From Youhaiella tibetensis (GTDB lineage Bacteria; Pseudomonadota; Alphaproteobacteria; Rhizobiales; Devosiaceae): a stretch of DNA of 64,000 nt. Positions 23,519 through 33,733 of the stretch are shown here, piece by piece; the first letter of the stretch is position 1, and each line of letters starts with the position of its first letter. The notes under the pieces were generated by a model. It did no database searches. It was given only the letters and a program-made list of their open reading frames with translations, and had not been told where the DNA came from. Made by a program: the position numbers and the translations under genes. The stretch spans positions 2,915,260-2,979,259 of the forward strand of contig NZ_CP041690.1 of the NCBI RefSeq assembly GCF_008000755.1, read 5' to 3'.

Positions 23519-25189
23519 GTGGCCAGCCTCATCAAACGCTTTCGCGCCACGCTGTCCACGCCGGGCCTGCTGATCGGCACCCTGCTCTTCGCCCTTTCCC
23601 TCACCCCGTCGCTGCTGCCGCGCGATTTCGTGCTGCAGGGCATCCTCTCGGGCGCCTCCTTCGCCATCGGCTACGGCATCGGCGCGCTGGGCGGATGGCT
23701 TTGGGAATACATGGAGCTCAAGCTGCCGCCGGGCCGCGTCTCGCTCATCATCAAGCTCTCGGCCGCGGTGCTGTGCATCGTGGTGGCGCTGATCTCGCTC
23801 TATCTCAATACCGGCTGGCAGAACTCGGTCCGCAAGGTCATGGACATGCCTCCGGTCGAGAGCGCCCACCCCATCAACGTGGCCCTGGTGGCCATCGTCC
23901 CCGCCGTCCTGCTGATCGCCATCGGCTCGATCATCGCCTATGGCGTCTCGCTGGTGTCGCGCTGGCTGCGCCGCTACGTGCCGCAACGCGTGGCTTTCGT
24001 CATCAGCATCGTCATCGTGGGCGTGCTCACCGCCTATCTCTTCAACGGCCTCCTGCTCCGCAACGCCCTGCGCGCCGCCGACACGTTCTTCGAGCGGTTG
24101 GATGCCCTGCAATTCCAGATGAACCCCACCCCCGCCCCGACCGATCCGCTGGCCTCGGGCAGTTCGGCGTCCCTCGTCGCCTGGGATACGATCGGGCGCG
24201 ACGGGCGCGTCTATGTGGAGACCGGCCCCAGCAAGGAAAAAATCCAGGAGGTCATCGGCCGGCCGGCCATGCAGCCGCTGCGCGTCTATGTCGGCCTGCG
24301 CTCGGCCCCCACGCTCGAGCAACGCGCGCAGATGGCGCTCGATGAACTAAAGCGCGTCGGCGGCTTCGAGCGCTCGGTGCTGGTGGTCATCATGCCGGTC
24401 GGCACCGGCTGGGTCGACCCGCCCGCCGTCGACACGCTCGAATATCTCCAGGCCGGCGACGTGGCGAGCGTGGCCCTGCAATACTCCTACCTCACCAGCC
24501 CCCTTTCCTTCGTGATCGAGCCGACCTACGGCACCGACGCGGCGCAGGCGCTGTTCAAGGCGGTCTACGACTACTGGACCACCCTGCCGCGCGACCACCG
24601 CCCAAAGCTCTATCTCCACGGCCTGAGCCTGGGCACGCTAGCCTCGCAAGGCTCGACCGAACTCTACGACGTGCTCGGCGACCCCTACCAGGGTGCGCTC
24701 TGGGCCGGCCCACCCTTCTCCAGCCCCACCTGGAGCTGGGCCACGGCCAATCGCGAACCCGGCTCGCCCGAATGGCTGCCGCGCTTCCGCAACGGCGCCA
24801 GCATCCGCTTCAACAACCAGACCAACGCCGTCGATATCCCCGGCGCCAAATGGGGGCCGATGCGGATCGTCTTCCTGCAATATGCCAGCGATCCGGTGGT
24901 GTTCTTCTCCTACGACGCCTTCTACCGGCGCCCGGCCTGGCTGGAGGGAGAGCGCGGGCCGGACGTCTCGCCAGACCTCGCCTGGTACCCGGTGGTGACC
25001 TTCCTGCAGCTGGCGCTCGACATGGCCCTGTCGCAGACCTCGCCCATGGGCCATGGCCACGTCTATGCGCCACGCGACTATATCGATTGCTGGGTCTCGA
25101 TTCTCGATCCGCCAGGCTGGGACAAGGCCAGCATCGACGCGCTCAAGAAGACGCTTGAGCCGCTTTACACCTCGCCCGGACAGGCCTGA
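23519..25189 (+). CDS. Membrane alpha/beta-hydrolase (Abhydrolase_9 type)
   Basis: A 556-residue protein starting at GTG. The N-terminal part (about 1-190) holds four or five membrane helices, as in the Abhydrolase_9 N-terminal family, and the rest is an alpha/beta-hydrolase. The nucleophile elbow is LHGLSLGTLASQG (G-x-S-x-G), with YGTDAAQAL and the C-terminal GHGHVYA probably near other catalytic residues. Substrate is unknown; lipid or ester hydrolysis at the inner membrane is plausible. It converges with the GT4 glycosyltransferase gene. Confidence 0.82.
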   Translation: MASLIKRFRATLSTPGLLIGTLLFALSLTPSLLPRDFVLQGILSGASFAIGYGIGALGGWLWEYMELKLPPGRVSLIIKLSAAVLCIVVALISLYLNTGWQNSVRKVMDMPPVESAHPINVALVAIVPAVLLIAIGSIIAYGVSLVSRWLRRYVPQRVAFVISIVIVGVLTAYLFNGLLLRNALRAADTFFERLDALQFQMNPTPAPTDPLASGSSASLVAWDTIGRDGRVYVETGPSKEKIQEVIGRPAMQPLRVYVGLRSAPTLEQRAQMALDELKRVGGFERSVLVVIMPVGTGWVDPPAVDTLEYLQAGDVASVALQYSYLTSPLSFVIEPTYGTDAAQALFKAVYDYWTTLPRDHRPKLYLHGLSLGTLASQGSTELYDVLGDPYQGALWAGPPFSSPTWSWATANREPGSPEWLPRFRNGASIRFNNQTNAVDIPGAKWGPMRIVFLQYASDPVVFFSYDAFYRRPAWLEGERGPDVSPDLAWYPVVTFLQLALDMALSQTSPMGHGHVYAPRDYIDCWVSILDPPGWDKASIDALKKTLEPLYTSPGQA

Positions 25190-25200
25190 GCGCAGGCGCC

Positions 25201-26226
25201 TCAGGCCGCCTCGTCGCGCCAGCTCGAAGCCGGCACCAGCGCCGAGCGGAACTGCTCCGCCGCCGCCGCCCAGGTGAAGCGCGCCGCGTGCTGACGTGCC
25301 GCCTCGCGCGAGAGCGTGAGGGCGCGGGTCACCGCCGCCTCCAGGTCCTCATCGAGCGCCCCCGCTGCCGTGTCTGTCAGGATGTCGACAGGCCCTGCCA
25401 CGGGATAGGCCGCCACCGGCACGCCCGACGCCAGCGCCTCGATGACGACGTTCCCGAAGGTATCGGTCCTGCTGGGAAAGACGAAGACATCGGCGCTGCG
25501 ATAGAGCGCCGCCAGTTCCTCGCCATGCTTCTTGCCCAGGAACACCGCCTCGGGGAATGCCTGGCGCAGTTCGGGCAGTTGTGGCCCATCGCCGACCACG
25601 ATCTTGGTACCCGGCATGCGCAGGCGCAGGAACGCCTCGACGTTCTTTTCCACCGCCACCCGTCCGACATAGAGCAGGTGCGGCCCCGGCAGGCCGGCGA
25701 ACTCCGTCTTCGCGCCTGGGTGGAATCGCGACGTATCCACGCCCCGCGACCAGACGCGCAGGTTCTCGAACTGATGCTCGGCAAGTTCGGCGACGATGCT
25801 GGGCGTAGGCACCAGCGTGGCGGCGGCGCCGGAGTGGAACCAGCGCAGATAGGCGTAGCTCCATTCGGTCGGCACCGGCACGCGGGCCGAAACATATTGG
25901 GGGAAGCGCGTGTGGTAGCTCGTCGTATAGGCCAGTCCGCGCTCGACGCAGAAGAACTTGGCCTGCAGCCCCAGCGGCCCTTCGGTGGCGATGTGGATAT
26001 GGTCGGGCATCATTCGCCCGATGATCTCGGCCACGGCCCCGATCGGCGCCAGCGACAGGCGAATCTCGGGATAGGTCGGCATCGGCACCGTCCAGAAGCG
26101 CTCGGGCGTCAGGTATTGCACCTTGTAGCCCTCGGACTTGAGCGTGTTGCCCACCGCCTCCAGACTATGCACCACACCATTTGTTTGCGGGTACCATGCG
26201 TCTGTGACGATGAGCAGGCTGGTCAT
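25201..26226 (-). CDS. GT4-family glycosyltransferase
   Basis: A 341-residue GT-B glycosyltransferase. TDAWYPQTNGVVHSL is the N-terminal acceptor-side motif of the GT4 group that includes SqdX and mannosyl/glucuronosyl-diacylglycerol synthases; VGRVAVEKNVEAFL and FPSRTDTFGNVVIEALASG (EX7E-type) bind the sugar nucleotide. Its start codon overlaps the upstream LpxH-like gene as ATGA, so the two are coupled. A role in making a membrane glycolipid is the best inference; donor and acceptor are not determined. Confidence 0.88.
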   Translation of the reverse strand: MTSLLIVTDAWYPQTNGVVHSLEAVGNTLKSEGYKVQYLTPERFWTVPMPTYPEIRLSLAPIGAVAEIIGRMMPDHIHIATEGPLGLQAKFFCVERGLAYTTSYHTRFPQYVSARVPVPTEWSYAYLRWFHSGAAATLVPTPSIVAELAEHQFENLRVWSRGVDTSRFHPGAKTEFAGLPGPHLLYVGRVAVEKNVEAFLRLRMPGTKIVVGDGPQLPELRQAFPEAVFLGKKHGEELAALYRSADVFVFPSRTDTFGNVVIEALASGVPVAAYPVAGPVDILTDTAAGALDEDLEAAVTRALTLSREAARQHAARFTWAAAAEQFRSALVPASSWRDEAA

Positions 26227-27017
26227 GTCGCTTCTTTGCGCCTCCGGAAACGCCGGCCTTCCTGCTGGATGCCCGTCCACTTGATCAGCTCGAACGCGCC
26301 ATCCGCGTTCTCAACGATCGCCGTGCAACTCTCGACCCAGTCGCCGGTGTTGATGTAGTGGATACCTAACCTGTCATGCATGTCGGCATAATGAATGTGC
26401 CCGCAGATGACCCCGTCCACTCCCGACTGGCGCGCTTCCAGCGATAGCGCTTCCTCGAAGCGCCCGATCACCGAGACGGCATTCTTGACCTTGTGCTTGG
26501 CCCAGGCCGAGAGCGACCAATAGGTCAGCCCCAGGCGCCGGCGCACCCAGTTGATGACGATATTGACGCGCAGGGCGAAGCGGTAGGCCCAGTCGCCCAC
26601 ATAGGCGAGCCACTTGGCGTGCCGCACCACCACGTCGAACTGGTCGCCATGGATGACGAGATAGGTCTTGCCCTGCGCGGTCGTGTGCACGGTGCGGTCG
26701 ACGAACTCGACCTCGCCGAAATAGGTGCCCAGATACTCGCGCAGGAACTCGTCGTGATTGCCCGGAAGGTAGATCACCTTGGCGCCCGCGGCGGCCTTGT
26801 CGAGCAGGATCTGGGTGAGCACGTTGTATTCGTTGGGCCAGTGCCACGACTTGGCCAGGCGCCAACCGTCCAGGATGTCGCCGACCAGGTAAATGGTCTC
26901 CGCGTCGTGGTAGCGCAAAAACTCGATGAGCTGACCCACGCGGGTCGGGCGCATGCCGAGGTGCACGTCGGATATGAACAGCGCTCGGACGCGCCTCACC
27001 TCTCGGGTCTCAGCCAT
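26223..27017 (-). CDS. LpxH-like calcineurin-type phosphoesterase
   Basis: A 264-residue metallophosphoesterase. The metal ligands are visible in order: FISDVHLGM, VGDILDGW, LPGNHDEF, VIHGDQFD and CGHIHYAD. This is the UDP-2,3-diacylglucosamine diphosphatase (COG2908) family. Many alphaproteobacteria use LpxI for the lipid A step, so this LpxH-like protein may act on another phosphorylated lipid precursor. Translational coupling to a GT4 glycosyltransferase supports a glycolipid pathway. Function beyond phosphoester hydrolysis is inferred. Confidence 0.88.
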   Translation of the reverse strand: MAETREVRRVRALFISDVHLGMRPTRVGQLIEFLRYHDAETIYLVGDILDGWRLAKSWHWPNEYNVLTQILLDKAAAGAKVIYLPGNHDEFLREYLGTYFGEVEFVDRTVHTTAQGKTYLVIHGDQFDVVVRHAKWLAYVGDWAYRFALRVNIVINWVRRRLGLTYWSLSAWAKHKVKNAVSVIGRFEEALSLEARQSGVDGVICGHIHYADMHDRLGIHYINTGDWVESCTAIVENADGAFELIKWTGIQQEGRRFRRRKEAT

Positions 27018-27095
27018 ATACGAATCTGCCCCTTATTCCGGCCCAAAACTTGCCGCGGCACGGCGACGGCAATGTGACAGTCTATAGCGTCGGGA

Positions 27096-27689
27096 TCACA
27101 GAAGGAACAGTACCACGGCCACGATCATCAGCGCGGCCAGAATTGCGCCCAGGAAGCGCTCCAGGCCCGCCCGCTTGAGCACGCGATCGAGCTGCCGGCC
27201 GAAAACCATCCAGAGGAACGAGGAGAACGGGCTGAGCGCCAGGCAACCCAGCGTGACGAAAACCAGCGTCAACACACGGCTTTCGCCCGGATCGACCACC
27301 AGCGCCACCAGCGAAACCGCCATGGCCCACGCCTTGGGATTGACCCATTGGAACAGCATCGCCTGGAAGAACCCCAGTGGCCTGTCGGCCCCTTGCGATT
27401 CCCCGATCTTGAGGCCCAGGAGCTGCCAGGCCATCCACAGGAAATTGGCGGCCGCCACGTATTTGAGCACGCTCTTGAGCCAGGGATACTGGACGAAGAC
27501 CTCCGACAGGCCCAACCCGATCACCAGCACCATCAGCGGAAAGCCCAGGCAAATGCCCGCCGCCATGGGAATCGTGCGCGCCAGCCCGAACCGGGCGGTC
27601 GAGGCCATGAGCATCAGGTTGTTCGGCCCCGGCGTGAAGAAGGACGGGATGGCTGCCGCAAGGAAAGCGGCCAGGAGCGCGGGCGACAT
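27096..27689 (-). CDS. LysE-family amino acid exporter
   Basis: A 197-residue inner-membrane protein with about six helices. IPSFFTPGPNNLMLMASTARFG is the hallmark (TPGPNN) of the LysE/RhtB family, and QWVNPKAWAMAVS is the second conserved loop. It exports amino acids or similar metabolites. The ATG at 27689 is preferred over a TTG at 27701; neither has a good ribosome-binding site. A 12-bp inverted repeat begins 12 nt upstream and probably controls it. No regulator gene is adjacent. Confidence 0.87.
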   Translation of the reverse strand: MSPALLAAFLAAAIPSFFTPGPNNLMLMASTARFGLARTIPMAAGICLGFPLMVLVIGLGLSEVFVQYPWLKSVLKYVAAANFLWMAWQLLGLKIGESQGADRPLGFFQAMLFQWVNPKAWAMAVSLVALVVDPGESRVLTLVFVTLGCLALSPFSSFLWMVFGRQLDRVLKRAGLERFLGAILAALMIVAVVLFLL

Positions 27690-27700
27690 GGATGGAACCA

Positions 27701-27729
27701 ATATTAGGTCAGCAATACTGACTTAATAT
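27701..27729. promoter_or_regulatory. Palindromic operator before the LysE exporter gene
   Basis: ATATTAGGTCAG (27701-27712) and CTGACTTAATAT (27718-27729) form a 12-bp inverted repeat with one mismatch around CAATA. The AT-rich arms and position just before the start suggest a repressor or Lrp-type activator site. Confidence 0.5.
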
Positions 27730-27764
27730 CGGAACGGCTCGCGACCTGCAAGCCTCGTCCGCTG

Positions 27765-28865
27765 TCAGCCTCCGATCCTGTGCTTGAGTGCCACGATCCG
27801 CTCGTAGCTCTGCTGGATGCGGGCAGCGAACTTGGGGTCCTTTTCAGCCTCGCTGACCAGGATGGCGAGGATTTCATCGCCAAGCGCCGGATCGTAGGCG
27901 GCCGTATTGGAGAACAGCAGCACGTCCATGCCGGCATTGACCGCCTGCACCACCGTTTCCTTGAGCGTGAAGCGCTTGCGGATGGCCCCCATCTCAAGGT
28001 CGTCGCTGATCACCACGCCGTTGTAGCCGAGCTGGCCTCGCAGCACCCCGGTGATCCAGTCCGGCGAAAGCGACGCCGGCAGGCGCTTGCCGCCGCCGTC
28101 ATAATCCTTGTGGTAGAGGTGCCCCACCATCACGAAGTCGTCGTACCCCTGGGCGAGAAGATCCCGATAGGGCTCGAGTTCGGTGGGCGACCAGGTCCTG
28201 GAAATATCCACGAAGCCTTCATGGCTATCGGCCGTGCTCGACCCATGCCCGGGAAAATGCTTAAGCGAAGTCAGCACCCCCTCGGCATGGTGGGCATTGA
28301 TGAAGGCCAGCGCGTAGGCCTCGACGGTCTTGGGATCCTTGCCGTAGGCGCGGCCGAACTTGGTGATCACCTGGTTCTTGGGATTGATGTCGAGGTCGAC
28401 GACCGGCCCGAAATTGACCGTGAAGCCCAGCCCCGCCACATCCCTCGCCATGGCCTCATAGAGCGCCTGCGCCCCGGCGGGATCGTTGCGCGCCGCCACA
28501 GTCTTGGCGTTGGGGATTTCCGAAAAGCCAACGTCCTTGGTCAGCCTCTCGACCGCCCCGCCTTCCTGGTCGAGGGTGAGAAACGGCGGCAGGTCGGGCG
28601 AAGCTTCCTTGAAGGCTTCGTTCATCGCCTTGACGGCTGAAAGGCTCGCCACGTTGTACTTGAGGTACATCAATCCGCCCAGGCGCCCATCGGCAACGGC
28701 CTTGCGGACCGCAATGACGGACTTGTCCTTGACGCTGTCGCCCTTGAACCCGACGATGATCATCTGCCCGGCCATCTGCTCGAGCGAGGCGGCGACACTG
28801 ATCGCGGGAACCATGAGGGCGAGGGCGAGCCCGGCGATCAGGGGGCGAAGGAATTTAGCGGGCAA
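27765..28865 (-). CDS. Beta-N-acetylhexosaminidase (GH3, NagZ-like), exported
   Basis: A 366-residue glycoside hydrolase family 3 enzyme. A signal peptide (residues about 1-26, ending VAAS) implies periplasmic action, unlike cytosolic NagZ. Family motifs are LDQEGGAVERL (substrate Asp), KHFPGHGSSTADSH (His/Asp general acid-base loop) and ISDDLEMGA (nucleophile Asp). It should remove N-acetylglucosamine from muropeptides or other glycans. The start is TTG, with GGAG at suitable distance. It lies 61 nt downstream of the LuxR-type gene on the same strand. Confidence 0.88.
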   Translation of the reverse strand: MPAKFLRPLIAGLALALMVPAISVAASLEQMAGQMIIVGFKGDSVKDKSVIAVRKAVADGRLGGLMYLKYNVASLSAVKAMNEAFKEASPDLPPFLTLDQEGGAVERLTKDVGFSEIPNAKTVAARNDPAGAQALYEAMARDVAGLGFTVNFGPVVDLDINPKNQVITKFGRAYGKDPKTVEAYALAFINAHHAEGVLTSLKHFPGHGSSTADSHEGFVDISRTWSPTELEPYRDLLAQGYDDFVMVGHLYHKDYDGGGKRLPASLSPDWITGVLRGQLGYNGVVISDDLEMGAIRKRFTLKETVVQAVNAGMDVLLFSNTAAYDPALGDEILAILVSEAEKDPKFAARIQQSYERIVALKHRIGG

Positions 28866-28926
28866 TGAGCGTCTCCGGGGTGATTCGCGCCACCGTGCCC
28901 CAGCATTGCGGCAGAATCGTTAACGC

Positions 28927-30114
28927 TCACTCCCCCGCTTCCTGCCAGCTCTCGATCAGGAGGCGCACCAGTTCGGCCTGCCGGCGGGCGCCAGTCTTTT
29001 CGAAGATATGGGTCAGGTGCGTGCGCCCCGTACCCAGCGTGATGCCGCGCCGCGCGGCGGCAGCCTCGCGCCCGTCGCCCTTGATCACTTCGACGGCGTA
29101 GGCGGCCTCGGCGGGCGTCAGCCCGAAGCGCTCCTCGATCACCCGCAGCCGCCGCGCCAGCTTGCGCTCGGGGTCCTTGACGATGAGCAGCGCCGCGGGC
29201 GGCCGTGACATCGGCCAGAACACCTGCGCGCTGAACGGCACGACCTCGACCTTGACCGGCGAGCGGCCACCCGCGCGCCCCACCGACACGTTGCCGCCGG
29301 CATCCCCGATTTCGCGCCGCGCGCAGCCGTGGATCAGCCGGTGGAGACGTCGCGTGCTGTCGAGCCCTGTCGTTTCGAGCGCGCCTTCGCGCAGCGTCAG
29401 GCAATCGTTGCGCGCCAGCAGCGCCTCGCCGAGCGGATTGGCGAAGAACACCTTGCCTTCCTCGCCGACCAGAAACGCGGCATGCCCGATGGCCCCGAGC
29501 ACCACCGCCAACCCCGAGCGCTCGATATGGCTGATGGCGAGCCGCTGGTTGAGGTGGAAGGCATTGGCCATATGCGGCACGAGCGTGCGGAACGTGCGCA
29601 CCGCGTCGTCTTCGAAGGGGTCGGAGCTGTTTACCACCAGGTTCACCGCGAACACGCCTTCGAGCATCAGCGTGGTCGACATGGCCGAACGGAACCCCTG
29701 GGGCAAGCACCAGTCGTTGAAGAACTCACTGTCGTAGAAATCTTCCCCGACCGCCTCATAGTCCATGAGCACTCCACCGGGCGGCGTTCTGTTGACCGCT
29801 TTGGCGAAAGGATTGCGCACATGATAGTAAGAGCCGTAGGACGCCAGGTATTCAGGGTCGGTTCGGGGCGCTACCACCCATGGCAGGACTTGCGGATTGG
29901 CCCCGCCGAGAACGGCTTCATTTCCATCGATGGCATCGGTGATGGCTTTGAGAGTATCGGGCCATAATTGCGGGTCCGCGCCAGCGGCGTAAATGGCACC
30001 GACAAGTCTGAGCAGGCCGTCCTGGTCCAAAACCGAGCCCCCATGATCGACCAGTGTTGGGCTTGTCTGGGGATTGTGCAACGGAAATATTGCTGGCGCG
30101 CTGGCGCGGGCCAT
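28927..30114 (-). CDS. LuxR-type transcriptional regulator with PAS-like N-terminus
   Basis: A regulator of about 395 residues. The C-terminal segment RFGLTPAEAAYAVEVIKGDG to RRQAELVRLLIES is a LuxR/FixJ HTH domain. The N-terminal 300 residues resemble the sensor parts of orphan LuxR proteins, with FLVGEEGKVFFANPLGEALL reading as a PAS-like fold. No acyl-homoserine lactone pocket motif or receiver aspartate is evident, so the signal is unknown. Start ATG at 30114 is tentative since no ribosome-binding site is seen. Confidence 0.8.
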   Translation of the reverse strand: MARASAPAIFPLHNPQTSPTLVDHGGSVLDQDGLLRLVGAIYAAGADPQLWPDTLKAITDAIDGNEAVLGGANPQVLPWVVAPRTDPEYLASYGSYYHVRNPFAKAVNRTPPGGVLMDYEAVGEDFYDSEFFNDWCLPQGFRSAMSTTLMLEGVFAVNLVVNSSDPFEDDAVRTFRTLVPHMANAFHLNQRLAISHIERSGLAVVLGAIGHAAFLVGEEGKVFFANPLGEALLARNDCLTLREGALETTGLDSTRRLHRLIHGCARREIGDAGGNVSVGRAGGRSPVKVEVVPFSAQVFWPMSRPPAALLIVKDPERKLARRLRVIEERFGLTPAEAAYAVEVIKGDGREAAAARRGITLGTGRTHLTHIFEKTGARRQAELVRLLIESWQEAGE

Positions 30115-30261
30115 CACTTTTGCCGTCTACGCCGAACGTCAGATGCCTGGGGCGGGCGTCTACGGGACACTGCATCCGTTGACCTCCCATTTGAGCGGCG
30201 TCGCGTCTACAGGCGGCACCAATGCTCACCGAGGCATGCAGAGCCCCCAAGTGAGCATGCA

Positions 30262-30300
30262 CGGAGGTTGCGGCGCCCCAAAACGCCGCAACCTCCGGTT
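30262..30300. terminator. Strong hairpin between DoxX and LuxR-type genes
   Basis: CGGAGGTTGCGGCG (30262-30275) pairs perfectly with CGCCGCAACCTCCG (30284-30297) around CCCCAAAA. A T run (GTTTTG) follows only on the plus strand, although the adjacent DoxX gene ends here on the minus strand. Confidence 0.65.
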
Positions 30301-30305
30301 TTGCA

Positions 30306-30710
30306 TCAGGCCGTCGCGGGACGCATGCCGTCGCGCGCGTCGAGCGCCCAGGCTCCCGGACCGGCAAAGATCAGGTAGAGGAACACGAAGCAGAACAGTA
30401 CGGCGGCATCCCCGCCATTGTTGCTTGGAAAGAAGCTGTTGGGCGAGTGGACCATGAAATAGGCCACGGCCATCTGGCCCGAGGCCAGGAACGCGGCGAT
30501 GCGGGTCTGGAAACCCACCGCGATCAGGATGCCGGTGACCACTTCGATCACGGCGGCCAGGCCGAACAGCGAGAACAGCGGCGGGCTCATCTGCGCTTCG
30601 GGGAACCCGAAAAGCTTCTGGGTGCCATGGGCGATGAACAGCAGGGCAGTCATGATGCGCAGCACGGCAAGGGCCTGCGGCGCATAAGCGTTGAGACGAT
30701 CGGAAATCAT
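30306..30710 (-). CDS. DoxX-family membrane protein
   Basis: A 134-residue protein with four hydrophobic helices. LRIMTALLFIAHGTQKLFGF is the DoxX signature (H-G-x-x-K-L), followed by GLAAVIEVVTGILIAVGFQTR. DoxX proteins are linked to quinone/oxidative stress metabolism in the inner membrane, but the biochemical activity is uncertain. The ATG at 30710 has GGAGAG upstream. It is monocistronic. Confidence 0.88.
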   Translation of the reverse strand: MISDRLNAYAPQALAVLRIMTALLFIAHGTQKLFGFPEAQMSPPLFSLFGLAAVIEVVTGILIAVGFQTRIAAFLASGQMAVAYFMVHSPNSFFPSNNGGDAAVLFCFVFLYLIFAGPGAWALDARDGMRPATA

Positions 30711-30880
30711 GAGGCAGGCTCTCCGGTTAATGGAACCTGCAATCGCTAAACTGCCTTCGCCCCCGCAAGCCAATGAAAGTTTTGTCATTTCCGTAGGGTT
30801 TCCGGATTTTTCAGCAAAACCGGCCACCTACACATCGTTCGCTTCGAGCGAACGGTCCTGGAGTTTTCCACAGCCGCCAA

Positions 30881-30912
30881 GAAAAAACGCCCCGGCTTTC
30901 GGGCCGGGGCGT
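30881..30912 (-). terminator. Rho-independent terminator of acs
   Basis: ACGCCCCGGC (30887-30896) and GCCGGGGCGT (30903-30912) form a 10-bp stem; on the minus strand TTTTTT follows. It lies 25 nt after the acs stop. Confidence 0.85.
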
Positions 30913-30936
30913 CATGTCTCGGAAGAGCAGGACCGC

Positions 30937-32883
<1,947 letters not shown>

Positions 32884-33103
32884 GCCTTTCCTCCCAGACA
32901 ATCTTGTTGGTTTGGGCCGTTACTAACCATCACTGGCGCGAGGCCGCAAGCATACCACTTGCCAATTGGACGATTTGCCGATCGGTACTAACCGTTATGG
33001 CTCCACGTCCTCGCGGTTAACCGAGCTGGCAATCGGTACTTCGGCAACCGCGCCCCAAACCCTAGAATGCGCCGTGATCTGGCCAAATGGGGGACGCTGC
33101 GCC
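32884..33103. promoter_or_regulatory. acs upstream region with short direct repeats
   Basis: 220 nt between acs and the GNAT gene. TTGCCAATTGG (32959-32969) and TTGCCGATCGG (32975-32985) are near-identical, each ending in an 8-bp palindrome (CCAATTGG, CCGATCGG) 16 bp apart. TACTAACC occurs at 32921-32928 and 32986-32993, and ATCGGTACT at 32981-32989 and 33032-33040. These look like regulator sites, not coding sequence. No promoter boxes are assigned. Confidence 0.4.
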
Positions 33104-33733
33104 ATGACCGACGCGATGACCGACGCCGCCGTGGCCGCGCCTGAGGCGACGGCCGCCCGGTCGAGCGTGGCCCTGCTCGCTCACCGGCCGGCGCGTCATG
33201 GCGAGATCAAGCTCATCGTGTCCCAGCTCCACGCCGTCATCGATGAGTCGCCCTTCTACAACGAGCGCTTCAAGGCCTTCGAAAAGCGCCGCCTCTCGGC
33301 GGGCTACCTCGAGGCGCTGATGGAGGCCGACCCCTGGCACGTGCTGACCGTTACCCACCGCCAGGAGGTGGCCGGCGCCATCATTTCCGGGCCCGAGTTC
33401 GGTTCGCTCTTCCGCTATTGGTCCTGGGTGGCCCCGCAGTTTCGCGACACGCGGGTGAGCATGTACGGCATGCGCGCGTTCGAAGAGACCTTCGACAACG
33501 GGCGCTTCCACAAGGTCTTCACCTATGTGCGCCCGGAAAACGAGACTTCGCTCGCCCTTCTGCGCCGCTACGGCTACCGGCAGGTCTGCCTGCTCGAAAA
33601 GCACCTCTTCGGGCTCGATTTCGTGCTCATGGAAAAGCCCTACACCAAGCAGGTGGAGGGCTATGACAGCGGCATTCGCCTTGGGCGGCTCGCCGCCGCT
33701 AGGCGCTGGTTGAAGCGGCTTGCAGCGCCCTGA
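33104..33733 (+). CDS. GNAT-fold acetyltransferase-like protein
   Basis: A 209-residue protein if the ATG at 33104 is used. The middle (EVAGAIISGPEFGSLFRYW) and the segment RPENETSLALLRRYGYRQVCLL resemble the GNAT acetyl-CoA fold, where N-x-x-x-L-x-R-x-G-x marks the end of the domain. No ribosome-binding site is obvious, and longer forms are possible. Its last 35 bases overlap the convergent flippase gene. The acetylated substrate is unknown. Confidence 0.65.
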   Translation: MTDAMTDAAVAAPEATAARSSVALLAHRPARHGEIKLIVSQLHAVIDESPFYNERFKAFEKRRLSAGYLEALMEADPWHVLTVTHRQEVAGAIISGPEFGSLFRYWSWVAPQFRDTRVSMYGMRAFEETFDNGRFHKVFTYVRPENETSLALLRRYGYRQVCLLEKHLFGLDFVLMEKPYTKQVEGYDSGIRLGRLAAARRWLKRLAAP

